64,000 bases of DNA from Saturnia japonica (Eukaryota > Arthropoda > Insecta > Lepidoptera > Saturniidae), in assembly GCA_033032175.1 (NCBI GenBank), contig CM065304.1, forward strand, positions 16,740,001 through 16,804,000. The letters run 5' to 3'. The notes beneath the pieces were generated by a model, which did no database searches, was not told the DNA's origin, and worked only from the letters and a program-made list of their open reading frames with translations. Positions 34,989-45,165 of this stretch are shown one piece after another; within the stretch, counting starts at the first letter, position 1, and every line of letters begins with the position of its first letter. The translations under genes and the position numbers were made by a program.

Positions 34989-35929
34989 TACGCCAGCAGA
35001 GACTTAGTCCGCACATTTGAAAAAAATACTGTTAAAATACGTACTTAGCACATAACTTAATACTCAACTCCTGAATGTACACACTCTATGTACTTAAATA
35101 TATCGAACAAAGGGACATCAGGATTTTCCTTGATATCTTCATTACGGAATAACATATCTCGTGAGCGTAATCAGGGTCAAGTGCAGACATTGTTGAGATG
35201 TACACAGTCTGACAACCCAAGTGAGAATGATGTCTGTTTATTTTATTTGGGGTTGCCCCCAGTGGCCTGCAACCTCCTCTAAATAGCTACCCCAAGCCTC
35301 GTATGTCTGAGATTATCGCTGGTAACTGTCACCTGATAACTGATCTCGAACACCCTCACGAATCAATCAGAACGATCTTCTGATTCTTCGAAGGGTTCCG
35401 GCTTAGTAGGTAGCCTCGAATAATCTTACGATACAATATTAACAGAGGTTTTCACGATGCGATGCGGCTCCTGCAAGAGTCATCCTTCAAGCCCGTCGTT
35501 AACTGTTTATATGGCTGCGTGGGTTGGTATGGGCGCGACATCTCTACTTTCTTTTTAATTTAATTTCATTTTTACTTATTTTGAATACTTTAGAAAATTA
35601 TTATCTCGGTGCTATGACACATGTTTCTTTTTAAATAATCACATAGACACGATTCTTTGACAAGTTAATTTCTGTATTATTACGTATTGTGTTTATTGTT
35701 TATTTGCTGATAATATGAGTATTAAAAATAAAACATTGCAATCTTGAAATTTTGCATTTTTTTAAAGAGATAAAACATTAATATTAATATGTTAGTCGAT
35801 ATATGGTACTAGATGCTACCATCGTAGAAACATCGGGTAAATCAGCTTTACCTTTGTATACGCTGTATATTTATATTATTAATTCACTCATTGATACATA
35901 TATTCATTCACTCATTATTTCCTACCTAG
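34989..35929. other. Intergenic sequence, moderately GC in 35090-35530
   Basis: 'gggttgcccccagtggcctg' and neighbours are less AT-rich, with one short ORF (35088-35282) lacking known motifs. It may be a very old retroelement piece. Confidence 0.3.
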
Positions 35930-36500
35930 TTCCCACCCCAGTCGCTTTGAAAACGCATCGCCGAGTGGTCACGTGATAGACTCGCTCAAAAACAAATACA
36001 AGTGACAGTGGACGCAATACTCTTTAAAAACGCTACGCTAAAGGTGTTTAAAATTAACCCGCGCCCGCGCTGAACTACTTAAAATTAGTGGTTGTTGGAA
36101 AAAACCAGAACTCGAGTGCCAGTGAGTGTATATAAACATAAAGAACTTGCGACCTACGAAACGGGAGACGTGGAGCGACAAGGTACCTATTTCCTTTCCC
36201 TTCATCGTTTACCGGCGCCTTCAACCTTTGTAAATCGACTATACATATATGAGAGTAAGTAGTTGCGGTAAATATGCGTTTATTATTCTCCATCTTATAT
36301 TTTTAAAGTAGTACAGAATATTAGAGCGCTGCTTTCGAGACCGCGGCAAGTTATAAATTAGTTTTATTAACGTTTTATTAAGGGCAGCGCACACTCAATT
36401 TAAATTGTGTAACTTTAGTATAATTAGATAATTTAGTTTTCATCAGTGAGAAGGGCAGCGACCGTTGACTCAGTGATGAATCCCATTTAGGATCAGAGCT
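35930..36500 (+). promoter_or_regulatory. Candidate promoter/first exon region with TATA box
   Basis: This GC-richer block contains CACGTG ('ggtcacgtgatag'). tatataaa at 36129-36136 matches the TATA consensus. About 50 bp beyond lies 'gcgacaag|gtacct', which could be a splice donor with gt at 36183-36184. No initiator consensus was found at the expected place and no ORF begins here, so a promoter with a non-coding first exon is only a possibility. The strand is chosen from the TATA box and donor order. Confidence 0.2.
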
Positions 36501-36534
36501 GTTAACAATACTGCTATTTATCTTTTATATGGAA

Positions 36535-36600
36535 ACTACCTGTGCCCTGCGGTTTCACCCGCGTATAATTTAACAGAAATCACTGACTGATATTTCATAA
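36535..36600 (+). repeat. Head fragment of family F-like repeat
   Basis: 'ctacctgtgccctgcggttt' followed by 'cacccgcgtataattta' is the plus-strand form of the head whose complement ends the repeats at 13256 and 54585. Confidence 0.45.
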
Positions 36601-37399
36601 TACTTCTCTATAGACCATATTTTAGTAACATTTACTTGTTATTAGAATATATTGGTATTCACCCCACCCTATTCTACCGAGCCGAGTGTTAAATTATTTT
36701 AATTTTCCATTATCTTGTAAATTATCCGTCCAAATAATATGCTATAAAGGGTAAAGTTTATCTTCATGAAATTGTCTTAATGATGAAGGATGTTTCGTAC
36801 GTAAGGATTAATATGCTATGTGTAATAATAATGCTCATAAATCACCTTTTAATTTTCAATAAATTTTTATCACAAAATGCCTGATTATGGCTTATTATAT
36901 GAGATAGGCATATGGTATCGCGGACTTTTTTTAGATATACTAAGGACCAATATTGTTATAGAATATTGTATTTATGTATCTTTAATCATTAAGCCAGCGC
37001 ACGCGGACATTAAAGCAGTTCGGAAGAGCTTTGTATTCCGACTTAATTAACAAAAATCAATATTAAAGGCTATCTGGGCTGTAGCTTAATGCTAGATAGT
37101 CTATACTATTCCTTATGAATTTGGCTATCATATACAAAAATAATTTTTTTGAATCTGAATGGTAGCTTCAGAGACTAGCATTTTTTAACAAAGAAAAATA
37201 CTCTTTCGTTTTATTATAAAATATATAAAATTAAAATAAAAAGTATAGATAGCTTACAGTCTTTCTTTTAATTGTATGACTCAGTGGCAGTATTTTTATA
37301 TAAGCCAAAAATCATCGCTAATCTATACTAAAATATTCACTACATCAAAGATTATAGATTTATAACATTATAAATGTTTATTTATAAATTACATGTAGG
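36601..37399. other. Intergenic sequence
   Basis: 'gggctgtagcttaatgctag' near 37078 looks like part of a dispersed repeat but is too short to assign. No gene was seen. Confidence 0.35.
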
Positions 37400-37720
37400 A
37401 GAGATGCGCATGTGAAGATGGATGTGTGGTGTAAGATCAGGAATGAGTATATCAGAGGAAATTTCAAAATAGCACCAGTCAGAGAAAAGCTTAAGGGTAT
37501 ATGGGGTCATGAAGAGAGATGAAAATCATATAACTAGAAGAATGTTAATTATGAAGGTGGACGGATATAGGTGGACGGATATAGGTAGAGGAAGACCGAA
37601 GGAGGTATTGATGGATTGTGTGAGGAATGATAAGCATATAATGAGTGTGAATACTGAAATGATAGTTGATATAGTAAAGTGGAATGGAAAACAACGAAGA
37701 AGAATTAATGTGTACTAAGT
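37400..37720 (+). pseudogene. RTE-type LINE ORF C-terminus, copy 1
   Basis: 'aagatggatgtgtggtgtaa' translates as KMDVWC in one frame, the place of the family's RWMCG motif. Frame 37509-37718 then reads MKRDENHITRRMLIMKVDGY, a short duplicated insertion, then GRGRPKEVLMDCVRNDKH. 'H..RR.l.......GrGRPkk.W.dcv..D' is the conserved basic C-terminal end of RTE-like LINE polyproteins. A 14-bp tandem duplication (37556-37569 and 37570-37583) sits inside the GRGRP region. The catalytic reverse transcriptase and endonuclease are absent, so this is a 5'-truncated dead copy. It is paralogous to the inverted copy at 51975-52510. Confidence 0.8.
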
Positions 37721-38010
37721 TGAGGGCGGTATAGTTAAGCATATTATATAAATAGGTTTGAAAATATAAAATACTGGTTCTATCCTTATTCTTAAAATGG
37801 GCAACGTGCTCTTTGTACCACTCCCTAAGATTGTTAGCAATTAACAATTGCAATTAGCAATTAGTGAACAGTCATTAGCATATTTGCAGAGCTTTATGCT
37901 GCATATCAAAGTGTTTCGGCACATCTACTTAGTGTCAAGACAAACGATATTACCGGGTTGGTAACGGATGATAAAATTACCAATTGAGTATTAAAAGTTA
38001 TAGCAGGCTT

Positions 38011-38200
38011 TAGTTTTTTTTTTTTTTGTTGTATCACGGCTACATGACGGTTCGCCTGATGGTAAAAGCAGTACAATCCAAAACAACGGCAACCACCGAG
38101 AGATTTGCAATCCATCGACGCTCACTGCTGTCACGCCGTCCTGCGTTAATAGACATTGGGTACGTACTGGTTGATATACAAACTCCTTCTCAGCATGAGG
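38011..38200 (-). repeat. Poly(A)-bounded dispersed repeat family E, copy 1
   Basis: A T-run at 38013-38028 begins the repeat. 'caaccaccgagagatttgca' and 'cgctcactgctgtc' match 51240-51295 ('cgaccaccgagagattgttg'). 'cgcctgatggtaaaagcagt' is a phrase common in lepidopteran repeats. Overlapping ORFs on both strands here are incidental. Confidence 0.5.
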
Positions 38201-38579
38201 TTGGCTTGGTAGTCTCAAATATTAAGAAGTTAGTTTACAACTTTACCTCGTACATATCGTTTATCGACATATTACCTAATATATCACAGCAGAAAAAGCT
38301 TCCACCAAATTTTGAAGCTAAATGGAGTGATAGTTATATGCAAGAAGCATGTGTTAGAACATAACACAAACGTAACACCAGTAAGAACGCCAACTAGGTA
38401 AATGGTAGTCATTTCAATAGGAACCACACAAAATATTACCTTGCTCGTTTATTCGCGTCCGTAGAGTTTGGCGCACCGGAGGTAGGGTTGTCCACTACTA
38501 TAATATTTTTCTTAAATAATATAATTCATGTACGTATATATTTAAATATTACATTTTTATTTAACTTGCTGTGTTAGTA

Positions 38580-38870
38580 TGGGGTCAAATGTTGCAACGA
38601 AATTTTAAAACATTTATCCCTAACGAATTGAACTGAAATTTAGTTTAAACGGACGTCATTTAAAATCCAATATGGTGGACTCTCATAGATGGCGGACCAG
38701 TTATTTATTATACACTCCCATGATATGGGGATCAAATGAAAGGGTTTACTGAGAAGAATATGAATGAAGAGAAGAATATGAATGAAGAAAAAAACTGAAT
38801 GTTTAAAATAAAATTATTAACATAAAAAAGTTTAAAAAAAACGTGTGCGTTTCGGGACGCTCGACATAAG
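38580..38870. repeat. Diverged dispersed repeat with a perfect 18-bp tandem pair
   Basis: 'ccaatatggtggactctcat' and 'tatggggatcaaatgaaagg' are typical of a dispersed lepidopteran repeat. gagaagaatatgaatgaa occurs twice head-to-tail (38751-38768 and 38769-38786), a recent replication slippage. Confidence 0.5.
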
Positions 38871-39646
38871 TGATAACATAAACTAATCTAAGTTTAACTA
38901 TTTAATTGTGAAATTGTTTAACTTGAGAAAAGCTTAGGTTATTACTTAAACTTTATGTATATTAATATGATAATGATAGTAAAGGCTATTTATTAATAAA
39001 ATCTATTATTGATTATAAAATCAATTTTATCTTTAGTTACAATTCTTGAATATATACATTACAACACTGAGTAGAGAAGGGAAGCCAGACAGAGTGGTGC
39101 CGTAATGCGTTACGTTACGAAGCGGTTACCCTCCCATAAGAAGTTATCACTTCAACAAGCTTTTATTCAATATTTCAGTTGTACTAAAAAGTAAGTAATA
39201 ATTTTATACAAGGGCTGTGGTAAATATTATTTATATAGGGTTATCTAATAAAATAGATCGATCGATACCTATTTATATATAACCACGATGTTAAAATAAT
39301 TACTGAAAAAATTAATATTCATGATCACACCTAATATTCTGTTACATCAAATAATTTTAAAAAGTTGTAGCTCAAATAAAAAAGGGAGTAGGAGAAATAT
39401 TGAATAAAAGCTTTTATTTAAAAAGTTTTTGAAGTGAAAGCTTCTTTAGCATCGTTGTGATTTGAAAGTCGATGAAACAAAAGAGCAAATGAAACGAAAA
39501 AGCGAAAGCGTCAGTAAAAAGAGACAGCATAAGAAGAAGAAGCATTTAGAATAAGATTTAACGTGGGAGAAATGAGATAAGAAAGTTTTAGGCAACGGTT
39601 AAATGATACAAAAGAGGTTTGTTGCCACGCAATAGTGAATTTTACT

Positions 39647-39835
39647 AAAAGGCACAAAACAAAATCTTTTTAGACAACATTTATGAAATTCTGTTACTGA
39701 TTGGTATTGTGTTAGGTTACCATGGATATTTCAAATTGAATTTTATTACCTCATCAAAAAGGCACAAAATAAAAACTTTTTAGACAACACTTATGACATT
39801 CGGTTACTATGGATATTTGAAATGTGCATTAATTG
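39647..39835. repeat. Imperfect tandem duplication, 110-bp offset
   Basis: 'ggcacaaaacaaaatctttt' 'tagacaacatttatgaaatt' (39651 on) is repeated as 'ggcacaaaataaaaactttt' 'tagacaacacttatgacatt' (39761 on). Each copy ends in 'atggatattt', and a spacer of about 20 bp present in the first copy is missing from the second. No coding frame is shared. Confidence 0.75.
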
Positions 39836-40195
39836 AAAATGATATTTTGAATAATGATTGTGGGTACTTGTATGTACATTTTCTTAAACTTTAAACCAGT
39901 GTGTATTTGATCATTTTCTAAATTAAAAAAAAAACATTAATGTGAAGGTTTCACTTCTACCACGTGTGAATTGCACACGTGATTTTTTTTTATCAATGAA
40001 ACTACTCATGAAATGAAATTACTCATAACGTAACACAGACTTTTAATAGGTATAAGAGATATAAACATACAAAATCCTTTATGATAACTAACTTCACAGT
40101 GTAACTTTCATTACTTCAAATAAGGATACAAATCACCAAGAAAATTTTATAAGAAAAGCAGTTACATTAACATTGATTTAATACTTTATAGATTT

Positions 40196-40490
40196 AGCGT
40201 TTTGACAATAATCTCACTCAATTTTTACTAGCAATGTACACCAAAATGGTAACAAGCTAAGCGTAAAGGGACTAACTTTTAAGTACAGCTACTGAAACAC
40301 ACCTACAGGTGATTTACGACATTTTTTTCAACTTAGGAGTAATAGATAACGAACGTTCGTTACAAAAAGCCCTACTAATATCAGGCTGTGGATTCACTAA
40401 GATGTTTTCTTTCATCAAAACAACATCGATCGACGCATTGTCCGAACACGCTACTGCTGAGTCATCATCGTTTCAAACTAATAATACCTA
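40196..40490 (-). repeat. Dispersed repeat family D, copy 2
   Basis: Parallels 1442-1785: 'acaataatctcactcaat', 'aaatggtaacaagctaagcg', 'gaaacacacctacaggtgat', 'caaaaagccctactaatatc', 'tttctttcatcaaaaca' and 'catcgatcgacgcattgtcc' occur in the same order. The small ORF at 40309-40494 is a translation of the repeat. Confidence 0.6.
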
Positions 40491-41589
40491 TTAATATTCT
40501 GAAGTGATTAAAATACAGTAATAATACCATAAAAAGCTTAAACAGAAAAAAAAACTTTCTCTAGCAATATTTATTAAAAATTAATTTATGTAAAAGTAAA
40601 TAAAATTTCTTCTAAAATAATGCGTTATTTGCGTGCAATAATGCATTATTAAACATGGTATTAATGCATATCAAAATTCAAAATTGTTATTCATCACAAG
40701 TATTTAATTTTGAACAAAATTGCCCTTTACATGAATTGATTTCAATGAATATCTTAGGAGATATCACAGTTTTAAAATAACTCCGCAACAAAGCAATGAT
40801 CAAGTATGTATCGCGCCCGCATTTTTATTATGCGGAATTATGTGGGAGGCGGGCGGCCATGTGGAGAGGGGAGGGCGAATGATGCTTAAATAGTTCTTAG
40901 ATAAAACAAAGAAAGTTTCATCACCTTTAGAATTGTATTATAGGTGCCTAGGACCCTCTCTTTCTATCTCTCTTATGTAACAAAGACGAAGTTGCTCGGG
41001 TCAGCTATTCATTATATAAATACCAATAACATAATACCAATACCAATTAATTTATATTTTAAAGGATAAATAAACTTTATCACTACTATTTTAAAGAAAA
41101 TTATGTTTTTATTTAGCAATGGCTGTTTTTTCATTATATTTGTAATAGTTACAATACATACACTAATCTCCTTTGATCTTTTAACTGTTGGTCTGTTGAG
41201 AAGTAGTTAAGGCTAGTAAAATAACATGATGATAACGATAATTTGAGATGATAACAATTTTCATTCAGGATCCACCCGTGCCAACCCTAAGGGGGTGAGT
41301 AAAGACCTCGGCTATCGTACACTTGATGGTATCATAATGATTATTAACATGTGAGGTTCGTGCCAGGCGGCGCCCGCTCGCCCCAGATATGCTTGACATA
41401 AGTCAGTTATTTTAATACAAGCAATTAGAGTTCCCCCAGGAACTTAGCGCCGAACAACTTTTCGATTAAACCTCTGCGGCTGTTTTTAAGTGGATTTTAA
41501 ATTACCAATCCATAACGCCGTGATTCATAGTTTTTGAACTTTGGCAGGTCTTGATACCTATGCATGTGTTAAAAAAGGATTATTATATA
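40491..41589. other. Intergenic sequence with GC-rich patch at 40805-40880
   Basis: 'gtgggaggcgggcggccatg' lies in an otherwise AT-rich region. Short complementary arms cgcccgc and gcgggcg (40814, 40849) could pair. 41340-41400 is also GC-richer. No gene was seen. Confidence 0.35.
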
Positions 41590-41750
41590 ACTAGCTGAGG
41601 CCAGCGGCTTCACTCTCATTTATTAAATCATCAATAGAATCGTAATCATTACCATTTCAGCTGGAAGACGTCCTTTGCTAGACATATGCATTCCCAAAAA
41701 TCGCCACAATGACCGGTCCTATGCTGCCCGCTCTCAAACTATATAGTATT
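41590..41750 (+). repeat. Lepidopteran repeat 'ggacgtccttt-gctagac' type, fragment
   Basis: 'actagctgaggccagcggct' is a repeat head, and 'gctggaagacgtcctttgct' ... 'gaccggtcctatgctgcccg' are phrases of another widespread lepidopteran repeat. Two fused fragments are likely. Confidence 0.5.
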
Positions 41751-41753
41751 ACT

Positions 41754-42001
41754 AGCTGACCGCGCAACTTCGTCTGCGTCACATAATGGAAGTCTCAAAA
41801 GGAACAATTTTTCCCCGTTTTTGCAACATTGTTCATTGATGCTCTGCTCCTGTTGGTCATAGCGTGATATTATAACATATATAGCCTTCCTCGATAAATG
41901 GGCTATCCAATACTAAAATGATTTTTCCATTCGAACCAGTACATCCTGAGATTAGCGCGTTCAACCAAACAAACTATTTAGCTTTATAATATTAGTTTAG
42001 A
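41754..42001 (+). repeat. Short complete 'ctagctgaccgcgcaacttcg' repeat
   Basis: The head 'actagctgaccgcgcaactt' and end 'cctgagattagcgcgttcaa', 'ctttataatattagtttaga' define both limits at about 248 bp. It is a full-length non-autonomous unit by the standard of this repeat class. Confidence 0.65.
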
Positions 42002-42887
42002 TGTTACGTTGGTAGGTATAGTGATTGGATCATACTTTTTCGAACATTATCTATAGTTTTAACAATCTCTGAATATAGTGCGTTAATCCTGCCTGTCGTA
42101 CGCGAAAGTTGTCTAAAATGAATAACTTTTAGAAAAAGTGATTGTTTTTTTTTTCGTTCACCCTCTTTTATGTCCAAATCTTCGGTTTTGTTTTGTTTTT
42201 ACCAAGAAAGGCAGACATTAATTACATATTCATATTATGTGTTGTAATTAGGATATGGTTAATTAAGTACATTCTTGGATTTTTAATAGATAATCGTAAC
42301 ACAAAGTGATACATAATAAGTTATGCATATATACATAATAAGTTCTAGTTATTTTAAGCTGCCGTAAGCTTTAAATTTAATCTAAATATTCACTATAAGC
42401 GATTGTAGTTCATTAACGACAATTTACATAAATCTGTAATACACACTAACACCGCAACCTATTCTATCCTTGACTGCGTGTCCGAGCTAACTGAACCTAC
42501 AAAACCGAACTGGTTAGTGTGCATGTTCACTGGCCCGTCAATTTGCAGGACAGGGAAGCTGCATTAATACCTTATAATACCAGATTCTCTAACTAATTAT
42601 GGCCTTCCATATCTATATTCTGATTATTTCGTGATCAAAATATCAACTAAACTATCAAATCGTCTCCATTAATTAGTCAAATATGAACCATACTTAATGA
42701 ACGTTTTACTATCCGAGTTCTATTTCCATTTAAATCAGCTTTTATGGTTGGTTCTATCGTCACTCTGGACTTTGCAAAGCCATACCGCGTTTAGGACTTC
42801 TAGGCTAAAGGCAGTTATGAAATTATGATCTATCAATAATAAAGCGATAAACTCTTAAATTAACATAAAATACACCATTTTGTAAAT

Positions 42888-43140
42888 TGTATCCATGCGA
42901 AGCTGGGGCGGGTCGCTAGTTATATATAATAAGCAAGTATTATATATAAAAATGAATTGCCATGCGTTAGTCCAGCTAAAACTCGTGAATGGCTCGAACA
43001 ATTCGAATAATTCTTTTTTGTTTTATTCGCCTCAATACAGTAGTGGCTTAAAAAATATCCAAAGGAACAGCCTAAAAATCAAAATAATCGAAATTGGTTT
43101 TTGTATGAAAGTCGTCCTTTCAGATTACTTTCAGTAGATG
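42888..43140 (-). repeat. 'ctagcgacccgccccagcttcgc' repeat, inverted copy
   Basis: 'tgcgaagctggggcgggtcg' then 'ctagttata' is the complement of the typical head. 'aaactcgtgaatggctcgaa' and 'caatacagtagtggcttaaa' are internal phrases of the same class. The ORF here (42895-43137) is repeat translation. It lies just upstream of the Helitron helicase relic. Confidence 0.5.
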
Positions 43141-43229
43141 GAGATCAACAGGTATAATAGATGATATCAATAAATGTTGAAATCTGTTATATTTATATAA
43201 AATATTCGTATAAACAATTAGTGGATTTT

Positions 43230-44553
43230 GAGAACAGATTGGAACTGGAAAACATTCTTAATTTCACCGCTTTGGGAGCATTAGATCGCAAAATCAAGTT
43301 GCCCTAGCACTGGTTTCACCTAGAATAGCTGCAACTTTGTTAGAAGGCGGAAAAACTGCACATTCTGTCTTGAAATTTCCACTGAACATGCAACTGAACG
43401 AGACACCAGGTTGCAACATCATCAAAAACAGCGCAATGGCAAAGATTCTACAGATATGAAATTGGTCGTTTGGGACGAATGCACTATGGCCCATAAGAGG
43501 TAACTGAAGGCGTTGTATAGAATGTTTGAAAAATCTTCGTGACATTCAAAATATTTTTGGTGAAGCCATAATCTGTTCAAACTCTTACAGTTATTTCGTG
43601 GTCAACTATAGATGACGAACTAAACGCGTGCTTAAAATCATGAAATTTGGGGCGGTATGTGAAAATTAACATACGATTGAAGATTAACATACGAGTGTTT
43701 TTTGAAGAAATATCGAAATGTAGATGTGTTTACGAAGCAATTGTTGGACATTGGTAATAGGAAAATTACAGTTGACATCTCAACCGCACAATCCCAATCT
43801 CAACAACATCGCATTGCCCACTGATTTCTGTCAGTTGACCAAATTGAAGGTGAAAGGTGGTTCAAAGCTATTTCGGTATGTTTTTCTAAACGTAGCGCAG
43901 AACTCCAAAAACCATAACTGGCTGAGCGATCGTATCGCAATTTGGGCGAAAACCAAATTTATCGATGATCACTATGCAACTATTAACAATATTCATTCCG
44001 GGACAGTTGTTTTCCTTCAATTATTTTGACACAGTTATAAATAAACCAGGGTGAGATTGGTCAACTATCCAACAGAATTTTTGAATTCACAGAATTTTCC
44101 TGGATTACCACCTCACAATTTGCATTTGAAAGTAACCTCAGTCATTGTTATGTTACGTAAAATCAATCAACCTCTACTATGTAATGGAACGAGACTTGCT
44201 ATGAAAAAGCATATACACAAAGCGTCATCGAGGTGTCGATTATCATGGGTAAAGTACAAAGGAGAGGGTATTTTGATTCCGCATATCCCGACGATTCCAA
44301 CGGACATGACATTCAATTTTAAACGGTAGCTATTCCACGTGCTTTGCGATGACCATTAAAGCCAAATCACAAGGCCAGTCTTTGAAAGTTTGCGGAATTA
44401 ACTTGAACTTCTCGTATGTGGCATATGTACAACAGTATGTCACGTGTTCGCGTCTTATTTACGCAACAGAAAACAATACAAAAAACGTAGTTTACCAGAA
44501 AGCTTTGCATTGGATGTTAACTGCATTCGAGACGTTGAATTTTTTTGAATGAC
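43230..44553 (+). pseudogene. Helitron RepHel PIF1-like helicase domain, decayed
   Basis: This is the 3' half of the single protein used by Helitrons for rolling-circle transposition. A Walker A-like GTGK (43240) loses its frame at once. Then SQNQVALALVSPRIAATLLE and GGKTAHSVLKFPLNMQL match the PIF1 family strongly. Walker B is LVVWDECTMAHK near 43460. Later frames give NIALPTDFCQLTK (43724-44029), VNYPTEFLNSQNFPGLPPHN and NGTRLAM (44051-44329). The last frame has KSQGQSLKVCG and YVTCSR, the arginine-finger motif VI (44349-44552). There are at least five frame changes or stops. The replication-initiator (HUH) half and a zinc finger are not seen upstream, where an inverted dispersed repeat lies. 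The hairpin and CTRR terminus of a Helitron could not be located. Confidence 0.85.
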
Positions 44554-45029
44554 AAACCCAAATAACTCAACGAAAAAACGAAAAATTGATAGATTTCAAT
44601 TAATTGGGATTGGAAGGTTGATTAGAATTGATAATCACTTGTGAAGAGTTACAACCAAATCAATTTTAGACGGTACGAGTTCACCGGGTCATATAATATT
44701 ATATACATCATAAACAAATAATAATCCGTTGAAAATTCATATACAAGTCCTAGATAGACGTGACGTCAAAAGTTAATTTTTCATAAACTACTTGATTCCG
44801 CACTTTTTTCTTCACAGGGGGATCACCTCTCAGCCTCCCCTCCCACCCCACCCAGTTACAACATCAAATTCAGCGGTAGCATATCTAAATTCCAACCGAT
44901 GTCTATTATGGACGATTACAGGTTGAAAAAAATTATCTGAAAATAGTAACATTATTGATACCAAGAAAAAGCGTCTGCAGTTTGTCCGGATATTTTTTTT
45001 ATATTTGCAAGGCAAATGGACTAAACTGT
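44554..45029. other. Intergenic sequence
   Basis: The open minus-strand frame (44830-45174) covers a poly-pyrimidine patch ('cctcccctcccaccccaccc') and part of a repeat. No domain was recognised. Confidence 0.35.
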
Positions 45030-45165
45030 CCCTAATGGTAAGCATATAAGCATATTGCAATCCAAAAACTGGAGACAATCGAAAGATTAACAAACCATTG
45101 TCAGTCAGCACTGGCATTGCCTGCGTAACCAGAAACTGGATATGCACCGGCGAATCCTGAAATGC
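45030..45165 (-). repeat. Dispersed repeat family E-like fragment
   Basis: 'ctaatggtaagcatataagc', 'gagacaatcgaaagattaac' and 'actggcattgcctgcgtaac' are phrases of the same class as the repeats at 38011 and 51181 (a 'tggtaagc' block followed by 'gagagatt'). The orientation is taken from those copies. Confidence 0.4.

Noticed and set aside
37545..37853. 102-codon minus-strand ORF
   Set aside because: It is the antisense of the RTE C-terminal fragment.
38026..38364. 112-codon plus-strand ORF and its two minus-strand partners
   Set aside because: They start in a poly(A)-bounded dispersed repeat and run by chance into flanking DNA.
40814..40855. GC hairpin as a terminator or riboswitch
   Set aside because: Only a 7-bp stem with a long spacer in a nuclear genome context. 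No gene adjoins it.
43294..43545. 83-codon minus-strand ORF with a membrane-like segment
   Set aside because: It is the antisense shadow of the Helitron helicase.
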